Positions 1 to 11,900 of a stretch of 64,000 nt of DNA are shown here, one piece after another. The notes beneath the pieces are model-generated. The model was given only the letters and a program-made list of their open reading frames with translations, was not told the origin of the DNA and did not search any database. The DNA comes from Silene conica (lineage: Eukaryota > Streptophyta > Magnoliopsida > Caryophyllales > Caryophyllaceae): positions 18,748,649 to 18,812,648 of the forward strand of contig CM055312.2 in the NCBI GenBank assembly GCA_029255685.2. Reading direction: 5' to 3'. The position numbers and the translations under genes are program-made. Position 1 is the stretch's first letter; the number at the start of each line of letters is the position of its first letter.

Positions 1-907
1 TACCGGAATTTGTCCTTAATTTAACTCCGTTACTTCTAATCTAACGCCCATAACCCAAAAAAGGTATCATTGACACAAATAACAAATCTCAGTGGTATGG
101 TAGACACATTCTTAAAAAGAGGGGTACCATGGGGAAATTGGCAAACCACAAGGGTACCATGAGAAATATCCGGAAAAAAAAGAACATCAGAAAAAAAAAT
201 TCAAAAAAAGGGTAGTATGATGAAGAAAAAGAAAGAAGAAAAATTCATGTGTGAAAAGTTGAAGAAGTCGATTGACAATTTTTCTACTCCCATTTTTTGT
301 ATATTGTATCTTATAGGGGGCTGATAAGTTTTTGAGGTAGTGAGAGTTGGATGCACCCAATCTACATTGTTGTGTATTGATGTATTGAGTATGAAGTTGA
401 GAGAGATATATAATTTGGTTCTCATGGTTACTAGCTTGGCTTTTAACTCCAGTTTTTCCCAAATTCATTTTCATCAACTTCTTACCCATAGCCTCACATA
501 TCCCATAACTATCCTCGGCATGTGTCATGATCATTAAAGTGTGGGAATGCATACGTACGGTTGTAGAGACTCTATTCATGTTAGATTGCAAGCATATTCT
601 TATAGGTCGTAGTTAGGTAAGTGATCTCGATTTTTCCTATCTTGCACTATATATTACCTTGTGTCTGTTTGAGCGATTGAGCGGCCCGTGAGAGTCCAGT
701 TTAGATAATCTTGCAAAGTCCAAAGTCCAACCACTTTATGAAGCATGTTTAGATTCGTTTGCCTTAGGATTTGACAATTAGAGATGATTCACTTGCTTTA
801 GATGTTGACTCGACGGATTACTTGTTCGTGTTTAACTCCTATCTTTTTATTCTTTGTTTGTTACACTTTTTGCTTGGGGACAAGCAAAGGTTCGGTTTGG
901 GGAAGTT
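1..907 (+). other. 3' non-coding internal end of an LTR retrotransposon (5' part outside window)
   Basis: No coding domain is recognisable here; the short open frames resemble no known family. The stretch from about 560 leads into a hairpin (TTGCTTGGGGACAAGCAA) and then a purine-rich tract at 886-907 that directly abuts the LTR starting at 908. That order is typical of the 3' end of plant Ty3-type elements. Bases 1-560 are AT-rich with A-runs and could belong to the same element or to another one; I cannot decide. Confidence 0.45.
886..907 (+). promoter_or_regulatory. Polypurine tract (plus-strand primer) of the 908-2460 LTR element
   Basis: A G/A-rich stretch ending in GGGGAAGTT lies directly before the TGATGCGTGC start of the LTR. 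This is the expected position for priming plus-strand DNA synthesis. It fixes the element orientation as plus and makes the downstream LTR the 3' LTR. Confidence 0.55.
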
Positions 908-2460
908 TGATGCGTGCATTTTATATAGACCTTTTAGGCCATATTAGCACGCATTTCCATGCTTATTTCGTAGCGTTTTACTATAAATGTCCCCCGAATA
1001 GTCTACTTTGGTTTGTTTTGTGTTATTTGCAGATACGAGCCGGAGAAGATCATAATCAAGCCTAAAACATGTCCCCATGCATGCATTTAGGAGAATAGTT
1101 GAGTCGGAGCTTGTTACTACCATCTTGAGATGCGCGTAGAAGTAATGGAAGTCTATCGAGCGAAAGAAGAGCTTCACACCGCTAGTGCCTACTTTGAAGA
1201 GCCATAACTAGAGTTCTAGAAATTATAATCGAGTGATTCAAATTGGAGATAAAATCTTATCCTCTTAGCTTTCCAACGCCACCAAAAACGCTTGATTTGA
1301 CTGAGTAACGAAGAAATGGCAGCCGTTTGAAGTTCAGTGCGCATTGCAGGAAATCTGTTCGACAGATTCAGTCGATCGACCACTTTTGGTCGATATCTAA
1401 GTTGATCGACCACTGCTATAGTCGATCGACCACTTTTGGTCGATAGGAAAGTTGATCGACCAGTTCCCAAGTCGATCGACCAGTTTCTTTTCCGAAAGCC
1501 CAAGTTTAACCTAAGCCCATTAGGTCGTCGGATGGGAATCAGACTATTTCGTTTTTTAAGCAGCTTTTGAGTTCTTTTTAGATTACTTTTTACTTTAATC
1601 TACACTCTCATCTTTTACTTTTTTAGCTTTACTTTAAGAAACTTGTAATCAGTAATATTTTTTTAGCATTTCCTAGCCTTCAAGAATTCTGTCTTGCCAC
1701 TTACAATTCGGTAATTTAATTTGCTTTGTTCATTTTATTCTCATTTCTTTACTACTTGTTTTCCATTGTTTTATATCGCAATTTTCATTATCGCGATCAT
1801 GTACTCCCTTTCCTTTATTTATTCTATCTCAATCATTCCCCTATCATGCGTAGCTAATCCACTAGACTAGGAAATAGGTGATCCAATGATAATTTGACGA
1901 TGTTCGTTTAGGTTAGATCGGTCGTTGGTGATTTATCTCTGTTGTTAATTATGACATTTATTTGTGTTTAATTGGTTAAGTCGACGTAGCTGATTATTCG
2001 TATGGTAAACCCCGACCTAAGATCGAAAGCCTGGTGAGGGTTAGACCTGTCATAAACATTAGAGTGCCCTAATAAGTTGCGAGAGCCCGTTAGAAGCTTT
2101 CTAGGGCGAATAGCGATCCGAGAGGACCTTTTCACTACCCCTTAGATTTCCACTTGCTACCGACTCTTGACTTAGACTTGACCGTTACTTTGTCATTGGT
2201 GAACCGACTATCCTGGTTCCTTTTCCTTCATACCTTATTTTACACTACTTTGCTTTACGTTTTTCCTTTCTCTCTTCCTTCACTACTTTTAGTATAGTTA
2301 AAACAAAAAAAATCAAAACCCCCAATATCTGTTTACCTTGACAAACTTTAGTTTAGCTTTTAGAATTCATATCTGTCTCCCTGTGGATACGATCCCGACT
2401 TCCTTACTACATTAGTTAGGCCAGTTGGTTATTTTTGATAGGGTTGCGACAGCCGTGTCA
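908..2460 (+). mobile_element. 3' LTR (1553 bp) of a truncated-in-window LTR retrotransposon
   Basis: The block starts TGATGCGTGC directly after a polypurine tract and ends ...GCCGTGTCA. At 2461 the sequence switches abruptly to a Tekay-like LTR, whose homology with 5930-6720 begins at exactly that base, so 2460/2461 is an insertion junction. Near its end the LTR carries a stretch reading CCTGTGGATACGATCCC, which I associate with plant Ty3-type LTRs. It contains no coding sequence. The matching 5' LTR would lie left of the window, so the target duplication (expected TACCC, 2461-2465) cannot be confirmed. Confidence 0.65.
1372..1490 (+). repeat. Cluster of GATCGACC palindromic units inside the LTR
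   Basis: At least six units of the form (G/T)GATCGACC lie 20-30 bp apart. Three of them read GTCGATCGAC, a perfect 10-bp palindrome. Two are followed by ACTTTTGGTCGAT, so GGTCGA can also pair back onto TCGACC across a short loop. No function can be assigned from sequence. The unit resembles, but differs from, the palindromes in the copia leader at 14284-14602. Confidence 0.7.
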
Positions 2461-3263
2461 TACCCATTTCCTCAAATTCTACCCATCTTAAGTTTATATC
2501 AAATAAACATCATCTATATCAATTTCATCATGTAAATAGCATATAAATCAGTTTGTAAACATCAACAAAGTTCCCATAAACCATTAGCATTACTAATTCC
2601 ATAATAAACACATAAAAATCACAAAGATTGATAATATATGACAAGGGTCAAGTTTTCTCATTATCGTCACCTATTTTCGGTGCTAAGCATCCATTTCCTC
2701 TTCAACCACGTAAGAATCAACGTCCGGGTTCTCCAAGCCAACACCTTAACACACAAGAAAACGGATTAGAAGGGCATACACGAAATTCAAGGAAAACAGC
2801 CCAGAATTCGAGTATAGCGATTCACGAATTAAAAGTGATAAATGTGATGGGGACGACGAGAGGAACGCGTAGGAGAAAACCTCACCTCGGTTGGAGTTGA
2901 AACGAGTTCGGGATGATGATTTTAGTGAGCTTGAGAAATGAGAAAAATGGTGAAGTTGGAATGTCTGATTCTTTTCTTTTGTTACTTGGGATATAAGGTA
3001 GAAGAAGGTTGAGGAATTGAGAAGGAACTTACCTCTAGCTTCTTTGTTACAACTTATGAGACGGGTTATAAGTTGGATGTTCGGGATTATTTGCAAATGG
3101 AAATGCCAAGTGAGATATTACATCTTAAGATTTAAATAAATCTCAAGACGGAACTTACACGCTATTTTAAAATATAAGTTTACGAATTTAAATAAAATAT
3201 TATTAAATTCCGAAAAATACTTTAATTAATTTAAAATAAGGTTTATGAGTAAGGGATGTTACA
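2461..3263 (-). mobile_element. Fragment of a Tekay-like Ty3 LTR (LTR 5' part)
   Basis: The sequence ends on the + strand with GGGATGTTACA, the reverse complement of the TGTAACATCCC start of the Tekay LTRs at 19419 and 27024. It aligns by eye along its length with 5930-6723 of the solo LTR, sharing for example the AATTTAAATAAAAT and AATTCCGAAAA segments. The left side is cut by the element ending at 2460, so the rest of this LTR should lie beyond the left edge of the window. Confidence 0.7.
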
Positions 3264-4087
3264 TTTGTCCTCACAGTGGAAAAACGGATTTTAGGGCACA
3301 AAGTTAGTCACCTACTAACTTTGTTCTTAAGCTATCGAAGATGGCATGATTCTCTAAATTAGATTCCAATATAGAAATCCTTCTTTAAAATTGCACCTAA
3401 GTCAATTTCCCTAACACTAGTATAATTTTTGTTTAGAAATTAATACTAGTTAACTAAATATTAAATCTAATATTATTAATTTACTATCTTAGTAAAATTA
3501 AGAGATTATTAAATTTTATATGAACAAAAGCATAAAAAAATTTCTGAGAGATTATATGAGAAAAGTCACACTTGCATTAGAATAAAAACGAGGACAAAAG
3601 TCTTCATTGGTAGTATGATGCATGGTTAGAAGTGGTGATAAGAAGTGACTACACTTCCTTTTGCTTTTTTGTCTTTTTTCTTTTCAATTCATAGGCAATG
3701 TAAGCGTTTTTAGCATGCAAAATGATTATCTTTTATACATTAAAAAGAACAATTATTTTCCTTATTCTGCACACCAAAACCGTCCACCATCACTATAAAA
3801 TGGAATCCATTTTATTTTTGTAATTTGTCAATTGTAAATGTGTGACATGTGACACTTAACATGAAACTAGTGATTATAATGCATATTTAACTATTTAAAT
3901 ATCATTACTTATCAAATAAATTACAATTGACAATGATAAGTAATTCATAATTACATATATGTAAAATAAGTCATTTTAATTCTAGTTATTATAATTCAAA
4001 ATCTTTTGTAATTTTAATTAATCTTTTTTTCTTATTTCGCATGTTTCGTAAACATTGATTAATATTAGTAATATAACATTTTAATTG
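3264..4087. other. AT-rich stretch, probable diverged copia LTR relic (left half)
   Basis: No gene is visible. Segments such as TTTGTCAATTGT followed by a TGTGACATGTGAC-like stretch recall 17575-17640, and the sequence resumes beyond the solo LTR at 6729. I infer an old copia LTR split by the solo-LTR element. Similarity to the 16878-18091 LTR is weak in the left part, so the boundary is uncertain. Confidence 0.35.
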
Positions 4088-4581
4088 TAAAACCCCTCGT
4101 CGCAGCGGAAAAGATAAACATACAAACATGTCAAAATTTACGCAGAATTTAAACTTTAACATGTTTGATAAGATATGAGGTGAATTAATAACCAACTAAA
4201 CATGCGGAAGTAAACAATACATAGTTAAGTATATAAAACATAAGTACAAGACTGCAGCCCGGGATTGTATATCCCTACAGGCACCAAAATACTGTATGTA
4301 AAGTCTAGGTCTAGCTAAACGATATAAAGTGTAAGTCATCGATGAAATGGATCATCGCTCGCTAGCCTCTGTGAAATCCCCCTGTATCAACGACATCACC
4401 AACCTACACACATACAAAATGTGCGCCACAGTCAGTGGGGAATGACTAGAGTTCTCATAGCCATCTGTTGTCAATAACACATAACATGCAATCACATATA
4501 AACAACCATCATACTCCAACATAAATACAGTCATGTGAAGTAATCAATCATAAGTCCTTTCTTAACATAATCGTGTAAATA

Positions 4582-5065
4582 GATAACAGACCGCGACTCA
4601 GGCATATCTAAAACATGTATCAACAGTATATAACACCATACCCCGACTCAGACAAGTATATACAAACCATTCAGCAATGTCTAGCACTATACCCCGACTC
4701 AGGCAAGCTAAACACAAATCAATCTGCAGTATCTAGCACTGTACCCCGACTCAGGCAAGCTAGACACAAAACCATCAGCAATATCTAAGTCTGACCCCGA
4801 CTCAGGCAAGACTAGACACAAACAAACATCACAACATGGGAGAATTCATATGACGACTCCATTATATGACAACATCAAGTCTACTTAGTCTCAGCGAATA
4901 CAATCCCCTGGTAGGACGACAATCCGATATACGGTCCTAGTCTAAATCTGGCCAGACTCTCGAGGTATAATCCTTCCCCGATTCGACAAGTATCCCCAAC
5001 TCAGGATACCTCCAAGACTCGAAGTAGCTAGGAACGAGATACCCCCGACTCAGGGCGGACAATCT
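4582..5065 (-). repeat. Stem-loop array with shared CCCCGACTCAGGCA loop
   Basis: At least six units share a loop containing (CC)CCGACTCAG, each flanked by its own inverted arms. Examples are GTATATA (4626-4632) with TATATAC (4657-4663), TCTAGC with GCTAGA around the unit near 4750, CTAAGTCT with AGACTAG near 4800, and GTATCC with GGATAC near 5000. Arms differ between units but match within a unit. This is the diverged counterpart of the ten-unit array at 21060-21651. Confidence 0.75.
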
Positions 5066-5448
5066 GAAACCTGACCGGAACACCTATCAACGGTCATACC
5101 AGACGCGACGCAGTCTGGTGAGAACAAGAGTCATATAACGGCTCATAGTATAGGCTCCACATATCATACAACATCATTCTCAATTATATGATAAACTATA
5201 AATATATAACAATTCTAAATATCCGTTCAACACCTAGCCAACTTCGGAAACTATTTCGAAGCGAGAGCCGGTCTCCCTTCCGGTGGCCCGACCGGGGGGT
5301 CTTTCTCTTCGAATCAATTTACGAACCCAACATAAGTGTCATCTAAGGCTCTTGGACTACAAACACGCATACAAACCATACGGGAAAAGAATTAATGGAA
5401 TCCGACATTTGAATCAAAAGATACAAATGATTTTAGTGACAACATGGA

Positions 5449-5757
5449 CTCTCAGCCGGTCCAGGCCTACAGGCTGCCTGTCAGCCGGCTGGGAGTCCCA
5501 CCCATATTACCAAAATCTAACAAAAGAAAGAAGAGGGGCTCTAAGCCTGTCGACCGGCTGAGAGTCCCACTCAACAAATTCACATATCAACACATAGGCC
5601 TCTAAGGCTGTCGACCGGCTGCCTGTCCACCGTCTCAGGACCCCATAGGGCTCTAAGCCTGTCGACCGGTTCAGGACCCCTTCTCAACAAATTCACCTAA
5701 CACATATATGACTCTAAGCCTGTCGACCGGCTGCCTGTAGGCTGACGGGCTCAGAGT
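5449..5757 (-). repeat. GC-rich palindromic cassettes (GTCGACCGGCTG type)
   Basis: Five cassettes contain GTCGACCGG or CAGCCGG cores and are bordered by arms of the GGACTCT / AGAGTCC type. In the first, GGACTCTCAGCCGG pairs with CCGGCTGGGAGTCC with a single G-T type mismatch. They match in position and plan the five cassettes of the intact Tekay LTR. Confidence 0.75.
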
Positions 5758-6723
5758 CCCTGTACGCAGAAAATGCTACTCGCGACATTCCAATTCATCT
5801 CAAAACCATAGAAATACTCCCAAACCTTAATTCCAATCATAAAATCAACATACCCAGATGTATTACTCATTCCCAATCATATGAAACATATCTTAATCAA
5901 TCTAAACAACACTTCCATAATCATTAACCCGATTTCATCATATTTCTACCCATCTTATGTTTATACAAAATAAACATCCAACATATGAAATTAAGCATGG
6001 AATCAACATAATGATTAGATTAGTAACATCCTCATAGTTCATCATAATCATTAGCTTCACTAATTTCACACAAACACAATAAAATCACATAGCATGCTAA
6101 TATATGACAAAAAAGCCAAGCTACTCCTAATCGTCACCTTTACTTAGCAAGCTCTTGAAGTTCCCCTTCAATAACCACTAAGTCTTCCTCCGGGTTATCA
6201 CAAGCACCACCAAAAACACCATAAATGGCACGAATCACAAAATGGGGCGAAACAGCCCGGAATTCAGTCGAACCAAATCATGAAATTAATTACCTTAGAA
6301 CGACGGGGACGGTCTCACGTATCTATAAGTGCAAAAATCGCTAAATTCTGTTAAGAGATGAAGATTTTATGAGAATATTTGTAAAATCAGGATTTGTTTA
6401 GGAAATGAAATGAGTAATCTGATTTCTTATTTCTTACTTGGAGAACAAGAAGGAATGTGATGAGGGAAAAGTCTAGGAAGCTTTCTTCCTCTATCTTTCT
6501 TTTAAGTACAACTAACTTGAGGTTTTAAATAAAATGTTCGGGAAAGCTTGTTATGGAAATGCCAAGCACATTTCCAACAACTTAAGATTAAATAAATCTT
6601 ACGACGAAATTTTACACGATATTTTTGAAATATAGGTTTACGAATTTAAATAAAATGTTATTAAATTCCGAAAAGTACTTTAATTAATTTAAAATAAGGT
6701 TTACGAAATTAAGGGATGTTCCA

Positions 6724-7052
6724 TTAATTACTAATTTTGAATCATATTTAATCATATAACAATAAGATTTTATTTTCTCATTTTGTTCAACTTAAGAAAT
6801 TAATTAATCTGTATTGATATACGATTAGTTAACTTTACCGTTTGGGAATCGTCCTATAGGTTTGACCTAAAAGGGATCAACTGAAAACCACCGTCATACG
6901 ACAGTAACGTCAAACTCTAGCAAGCCAATCGTTACCGATTAATGTTGATCAGTTGACTATATATATATAATTAAATGAACCATCCCTCGTGTATTCTTAT
7001 TATGAGATTTAAACATGTGATCGCATTATTATTGAGGACAATTACTCCAACA
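6724..7052 (-). mobile_element. 5' end of a relic copia LTR (TGTTGGAG... on minus strand)
   Basis: Reading the minus strand from 7052, the sequence starts TGTTGGAGTAATTG. It closely parallels the other relic LTR ending at 18091, sharing AATAATGC, ATCACATGTTTAAATCTC and the CGTCAAACTCTAG-type stretch. It is therefore the start of a copia LTR. The solo LTR 4088-6723 splits it, and the full copia element 7053-15670 is inserted exactly at its end. Confidence 0.6.
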
Positions 7053-8042
7053 TGTGGGGAATAAAACATGTGTTAGCCCTAAACTTGTAGGATTGTAATG
7101 AAAATTACAGTCGTGAATATGGTCATAAGATTAAAAAGACATGAAAAAGAGTAAAACTTTTAGTCCTTGCGCGAAAGGCCTAAGAACAGAAATTAAAGCA
7201 AATTCCCTCCTATAACTTGCACCCAAGACTTAGATTGAGACGTTGCCGCGTGTGCTAGAAATCCTCTCCAACTGCCTTGCAATATAGGGAGAGCCCTTTT
7301 GAGTTTTAGATGTGAGATCTGGGTTATGGGAGAAGAATGCTCTCAAACCCTAATTTTCTTTGAGATTTGTTTTACAGTGAAACAAGAGTAACCTGACATA
7401 AGGAGAAGTCTCCTCCTTATGTGGCCGAAATTCTCGAATAGGGTAAGAGTGGGCTTTCCACTCTTACCTTATTCTGATTCGTGATTCGACCCATTTAGCT
7501 ATAAGTTATTCACGGGATTTTAAATTATAAATCGTACACTTGTTATCAGATATTAATGCAGTCGATGTATTAATAATGGTCTGATAAAATTACGATATTG
7601 TATAATTGCCCAAATTAATATAACTGTTTATATTAATACGCGAATACAATATTTAATTAAATATAACCGTTTATATTTAATTTACGAATTAATCATGTAA
7701 TCCGTATTAGCTAAAATTATTTAATCTGTATTAAATAATAATCTCAACATCTTATTGACTAATTTAATAGTCAATAACTCTGACTAACTGTTTAGTCATA
7801 TCCGACATAAATGTGATTGTATTTTCATACCTTCACATCTCTCAAACGTGTCCTATAGGTGTGACGTATAGGGACCAGTTGATCACCGCCATCCGTATGA
7901 CAATAACGTCAAACTTATCTAGCAAGCCAACCGTTATTGATAAACGTGGATCAACTGATAAAAATACTGAAGTATGCCCTTGTGATCCTTTAAGAGATTT
8001 AGTAAGTCATTGTACTAACTGTCAAGGACACCAGCCCCAACA
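7053..8042 (-). repeat. Copia 3' LTR
   Basis: Reading the minus strand it starts TGTTGGGGCTGG and ends TTCCCCACA. It is co-linear with 14681-15670 at equal length (990 bp). It is the 3' LTR because the polypurine tract AAGTGGGAGAA lies just upstream in sense direction (8043-8053). Confidence 0.92.
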
Positions 8043-8053
8043 TTCTCCCACTT
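8043..8053 (-). promoter_or_regulatory. Copia polypurine tract
   Basis: AAGTGGGAGAA on the minus strand directly precedes TGTTGGGG of the 3' LTR. This is the expected plus-strand priming site. Confidence 0.75.
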
Positions 8054-8907
8054 GTCCGTACAAGGGTATGTGCAATGACGTTATCACACTACATATGGAG
8101 GACACAAGGCTCCAACAAACTCCCACTTGTCCGTACAAGTGTAGGTGCGATAACCGATTCTCATATCCTTTTAAAATTTCTCCCACTCAATGTAAGACAA
8201 TTTGCAAATCCGCATTCGCAAAGGTCGTATCTCACAAGCGATCTGTATCAAGAGTGGTTTCCCCGACTAGAGAGTAACTTAACTGATAAAACGAATCTGT
8301 ATTCGAGCATGGCCATGCATTTCAGTTACTACTCCTCGAGTGGCCCTGAGAAATGATAAAATCCTGATAAGGCTTTGGATATTTCCCTCAACTCGAATCC
8401 TGCCGATTTTCGCGCAGCATGAAATAACCCAGAAAAAAATCCTCTTGGCCCCTGTTACGATGACCGTGGGAAAGAAACCAAAGTTACTCAAAATCTGCCT
8501 TAATCTCAAGAGACAGTTGAAAGTCAAAAGACTCGACTCTAAGGAACACTATGGAGGTCCTATCCACGACCTGGCACCCAATGTTATAAAACATTTAGGA
8601 CTCCATAACGTTGTCACGGGGTGTCCTACGAGATATCCGTATAACTCGCCTTTGTGATTGGTTAGTCAGCCGTGCGACTTATGGCTCGTTGAACCCACCA
8701 TCAACCAACGTTACAAAATGATTACCTGAGTTATCAGCTCAAGTGGGTAATCAAGGACCAAAATGATGTAATGTTAATCAGTTCACTTTGTGGTGTTCAA
8801 AATTGGCGTAAAATTTCACATGAGAAACAAAACATTATATATCATAACAATAAGGTTGAATAGAGTACACGAGAAAATGAATTATTACATGAATTCATAA
8901 AAGAGTA
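8054..8907 (-). other. Copia 3' untranslated region between pol and the 3' LTR
   Basis: About 850 bp without a pol domain. Parts (8160-8340) resemble the relic copia region 15720-15900, for example CTCCCACTCAA and TTCGAGTGGCC, which shows that the two elements are relatives. Short open frames here look like chance. Confidence 0.6.
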
Positions 8908-11900
8908 CTACAACTTAGGAACACATCTAATTCCCATGGAATGAATGTGCCCTTCATGCTTATCACGTGGTAATGCTTTTGTGAGAGGATCAGCTATGTT
9001 GTCATCCGTAGCTATCTTATCAATGAATATCTCCTTTTGCTCCACGTAATCTCTGATTAGATGAGCTTTCCGTTGTACATGTCTAGCCTTGTTGCTAGAC
9101 TTATGCTCCTTAGCTTGGAAGATGACACCTTTATTGTCACAATAAACGGTGATTGGGTCATTCGAACTAGACACTACCGAGAGTCCTTGTAAGAATTGAC
9201 GCATCCATATTGCTTCCTTAGTTGCTTCCGAGGCGGCATAGTACTCGGACTCAGTCGTAGAATATGCTGTAACACTCTGTTTAGAACTTTTCCAGCTGAC
9301 AGCAGCGCCATTAAGAGTAAAAACGAATCCAGACTGAGATTTCGAGTCATCTCGATCCGTTTGGAAGCTAGCATCTGCGTAACCCGTGGCGCAGAGCGTC
9401 GAGTCGCCTCCGTAAGTCAATCCCTAATCTTTAGTCCTCCGTAGGTACTTAAGAATGTTTTTCACGGCCATCCAGTGTGGTTCACCTGGATGAGCTTGGA
9501 ATTGACTGGTCATACTCAATGCATATGCAACGTCTGGACGTGTGCATATCATGGCATACATGATCGATCCTATTGCCGAAGCATAAGGAATCCGACTCAT
9601 GCGCTCTTTCTCTTCCAATGTCTTAGCTTCTTGAGACTTGCTCAAGTGAAGCCCAGTAGTCATAGGAAGGAACCCTTTCTTGGAGTTCGTCATGCTGAAT
9701 CTCTCTAGAATCTTATCTATATAAGACTCCTAACTGAGAGACAACATCCGTCGTGATCTATCTCTGTAGATACAGATGCCCAAAATTCTTTGTGCCTCTC
9801 CCAGATCTTTCATCTGGAAGTGGTTTTTCAACCATGCTTTAACCGAAGATAAGAGAGGTATGTCATTCCCAATCAAGAGTATGTCGTCGACATACAGTAC
9901 TAGGAATACAATCTTGCTCCCACTCGACTTGATATAGAGACATGGTTCCTCGACTGATCGAATGAATCCATTCTCTTTTATCACTTGGTCGAAGCGATGA
10001 TTCCAACTCCGCGATGCTTGCTTAAGTCCATAGATGGAACGCTTAAGCTTGCAAACTTTCTTAGGATGTGCTGGATTAATAAAACCCTCAGGTTGTACCA
10101 TGTACAACTCTTCCTCCCAATAACCGTTTAAGAAGGCGGTTTTAACGTCCATTTGCCATATTTCATAATCGTGAAATGCGGCGATCGCTAAGATAATCCG
10201 AATGGAACGTAGCATGACTACGGGTGCAAAGATCTCATCGTAGTGCAAGCCTGGCACTTGGGTGAAACCTTTAGCAACTAGTATGGCCTTGTGGATATCT
10301 TGTTGTCCTTCCACGGCATGCTTTATCTTGTAAAGCCATTTGCATTGAAGGGGACGTACCTTTGCAGGTAGGTCCACAAGATCCCACACATTGTTCTCAT
10401 ACATGGAGTCCATCTCGGATTGCATGGCTTCTAGCCATAGCTTTGAGTCAGAACTGGTCATGGCACTTTTATAGGTTGTGGGTTCATTACCCTCTAGGAG
10501 TAAGACGTCATCTATATCATGTTCCTCGACCATACCAATGTATCTGTCCGGAGGAATAGAGACTCTTCCCGGCCTCCTAGGTTCCTCAGGAATATCTACC
10601 GCAGCCTCGGTTGAAGGAACTGTTTCCTCCAATGGTTGCTCGGTAGTTGGTTCTTGAACCTCCGATAAATCGAAGGTTCTATTACTCGACTTGTTCTCGA
10701 GAAATTATTTCTCTAAGAACGTCGCACTAGCCGCAACAAAAACACGTTGTTCGGTTGGCGAGTAGAAGTAATGACCAAAAGTTCTCTTTGGATAGCCTAT
10801 AAAGTATGTCTTGACCGATCACGGGCCGAGCTTATCCTCGTGTCTCCACTTGACATAAGCCTCGCAGCCCCAAACCCGAATAAAGGACAAGTTGGGGACC
10901 GTTCCCTTCCATAACTCGTATGGAGTCTTGTCAACAGCTTTAGACGGACTTCGGTTAAGAATTAGAGCGGCCGACAAAAGAGCATAGCCCCATAATGAAT
11001 CAGGTACAACGGTGTGACTCATCATGGATTGAACCATATCAAGTAAAGTTCGATTTCTCCGTTCGGACACACCATTTAATTGTGGTGTTCCAGGTGGAGT
11101 TAACTGTAGAACGATGCCACAGTCTTTAAGGTGTTGATCAAACTCGTGTGAAAGATACTCACCACCACGATCCGAACGTAGTGCTTTAATCTTTCTACCC
11201 AGTTGGTTCTGTACCCGATTCTGGTATTCTTTGAACTTGTCAAAGGATTCACTTTTGTGCTTCATTAAGTAGACATAGCCATATCTACTCAAATCATCTG
11301 TGAAAGTGATGAAATACCTATAGCCTTCTCGTGCGTTGATCGACATAGGGCCACACACATCCGTATGTATAAGTCCTAATAGGTTGGCAGCGCGCATTCC
11401 AACACCTTTGAAGGAAATACGAGTCATCTTACCGATGAGACATGATTCACACGTGCCATATGATTCGAAATCAAAGGGCAAGATAGCTCCATTCTGTATG
11501 AGCTGTTTTACACGTTTCTCATTTATATGTCCCATACGACAATGCCATAGGTAAGTTTGATCTTTGTCACCTACCTTTAATCTCTTGTTATTCATATGTA
11601 ATATCTCGGTGGTTTGATCTAAAACATAAATTTCATTCATGGAAACTGCCTTGCCCTAAATCATATTGTGTAAGGAGAAAATACAGCTATTATTCTCTAT
11701 TACAAATGAAAAACCGAGTTTGTCAAGTGCAGAAACTGAAATAATGTTTTTGGACAAACTAGGAACATAATAACAGTTATATAAAAATAACTCGAATCCA
11801 CTTGGAAGCTGGATCACGTATGTTTCCTTCGAGACTGCAGCAACACGTGCTCCATTCCCGACACGCAGGTCAACCTCACCCTTGATGAGGGGTTCTTGGT

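Larger units (their letters stand above)
4088..6723 (-). mobile_element. Solo LTR of a Tekay-like Ty3/gypsy element (2636 bp)
   Basis: On the + strand it begins TGTAAAACCCCTCG and ends GGGATGTTCCA, the reverse complements of the end and start of the intact Tekay LTRs at 19419-29959. It is flanked by a perfect 5-bp duplication TTAAT (4083-4087 and 6724-6728), so it is a complete LTR left after recombination between two LTRs. It is clearly diverged from the intact element. It keeps the same internal plan: hairpin array next to the 3' side, then GC-rich palindromic cassettes, then the AT-rich 5' part. No coding capacity. Confidence 0.88.

Noticed and set aside
187..591. 134-codon minus-strand frame near the left edge
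   Set aside because: AT-rich, no domain, overlapping frames of similar length on both strands.
3264..7052. Treating this whole interval as a clean 3' LTR partner of 16878-18091
   Set aside because: The right end matches well but the left end does not align convincingly by eye; kept only as a probable relic.
8075..8657. Plus-strand frames next to the copia 3' LTR
   Set aside because: They lie in the antisense of the element 3' UTR, and the related relic at 15685-15951 does not preserve the frame.
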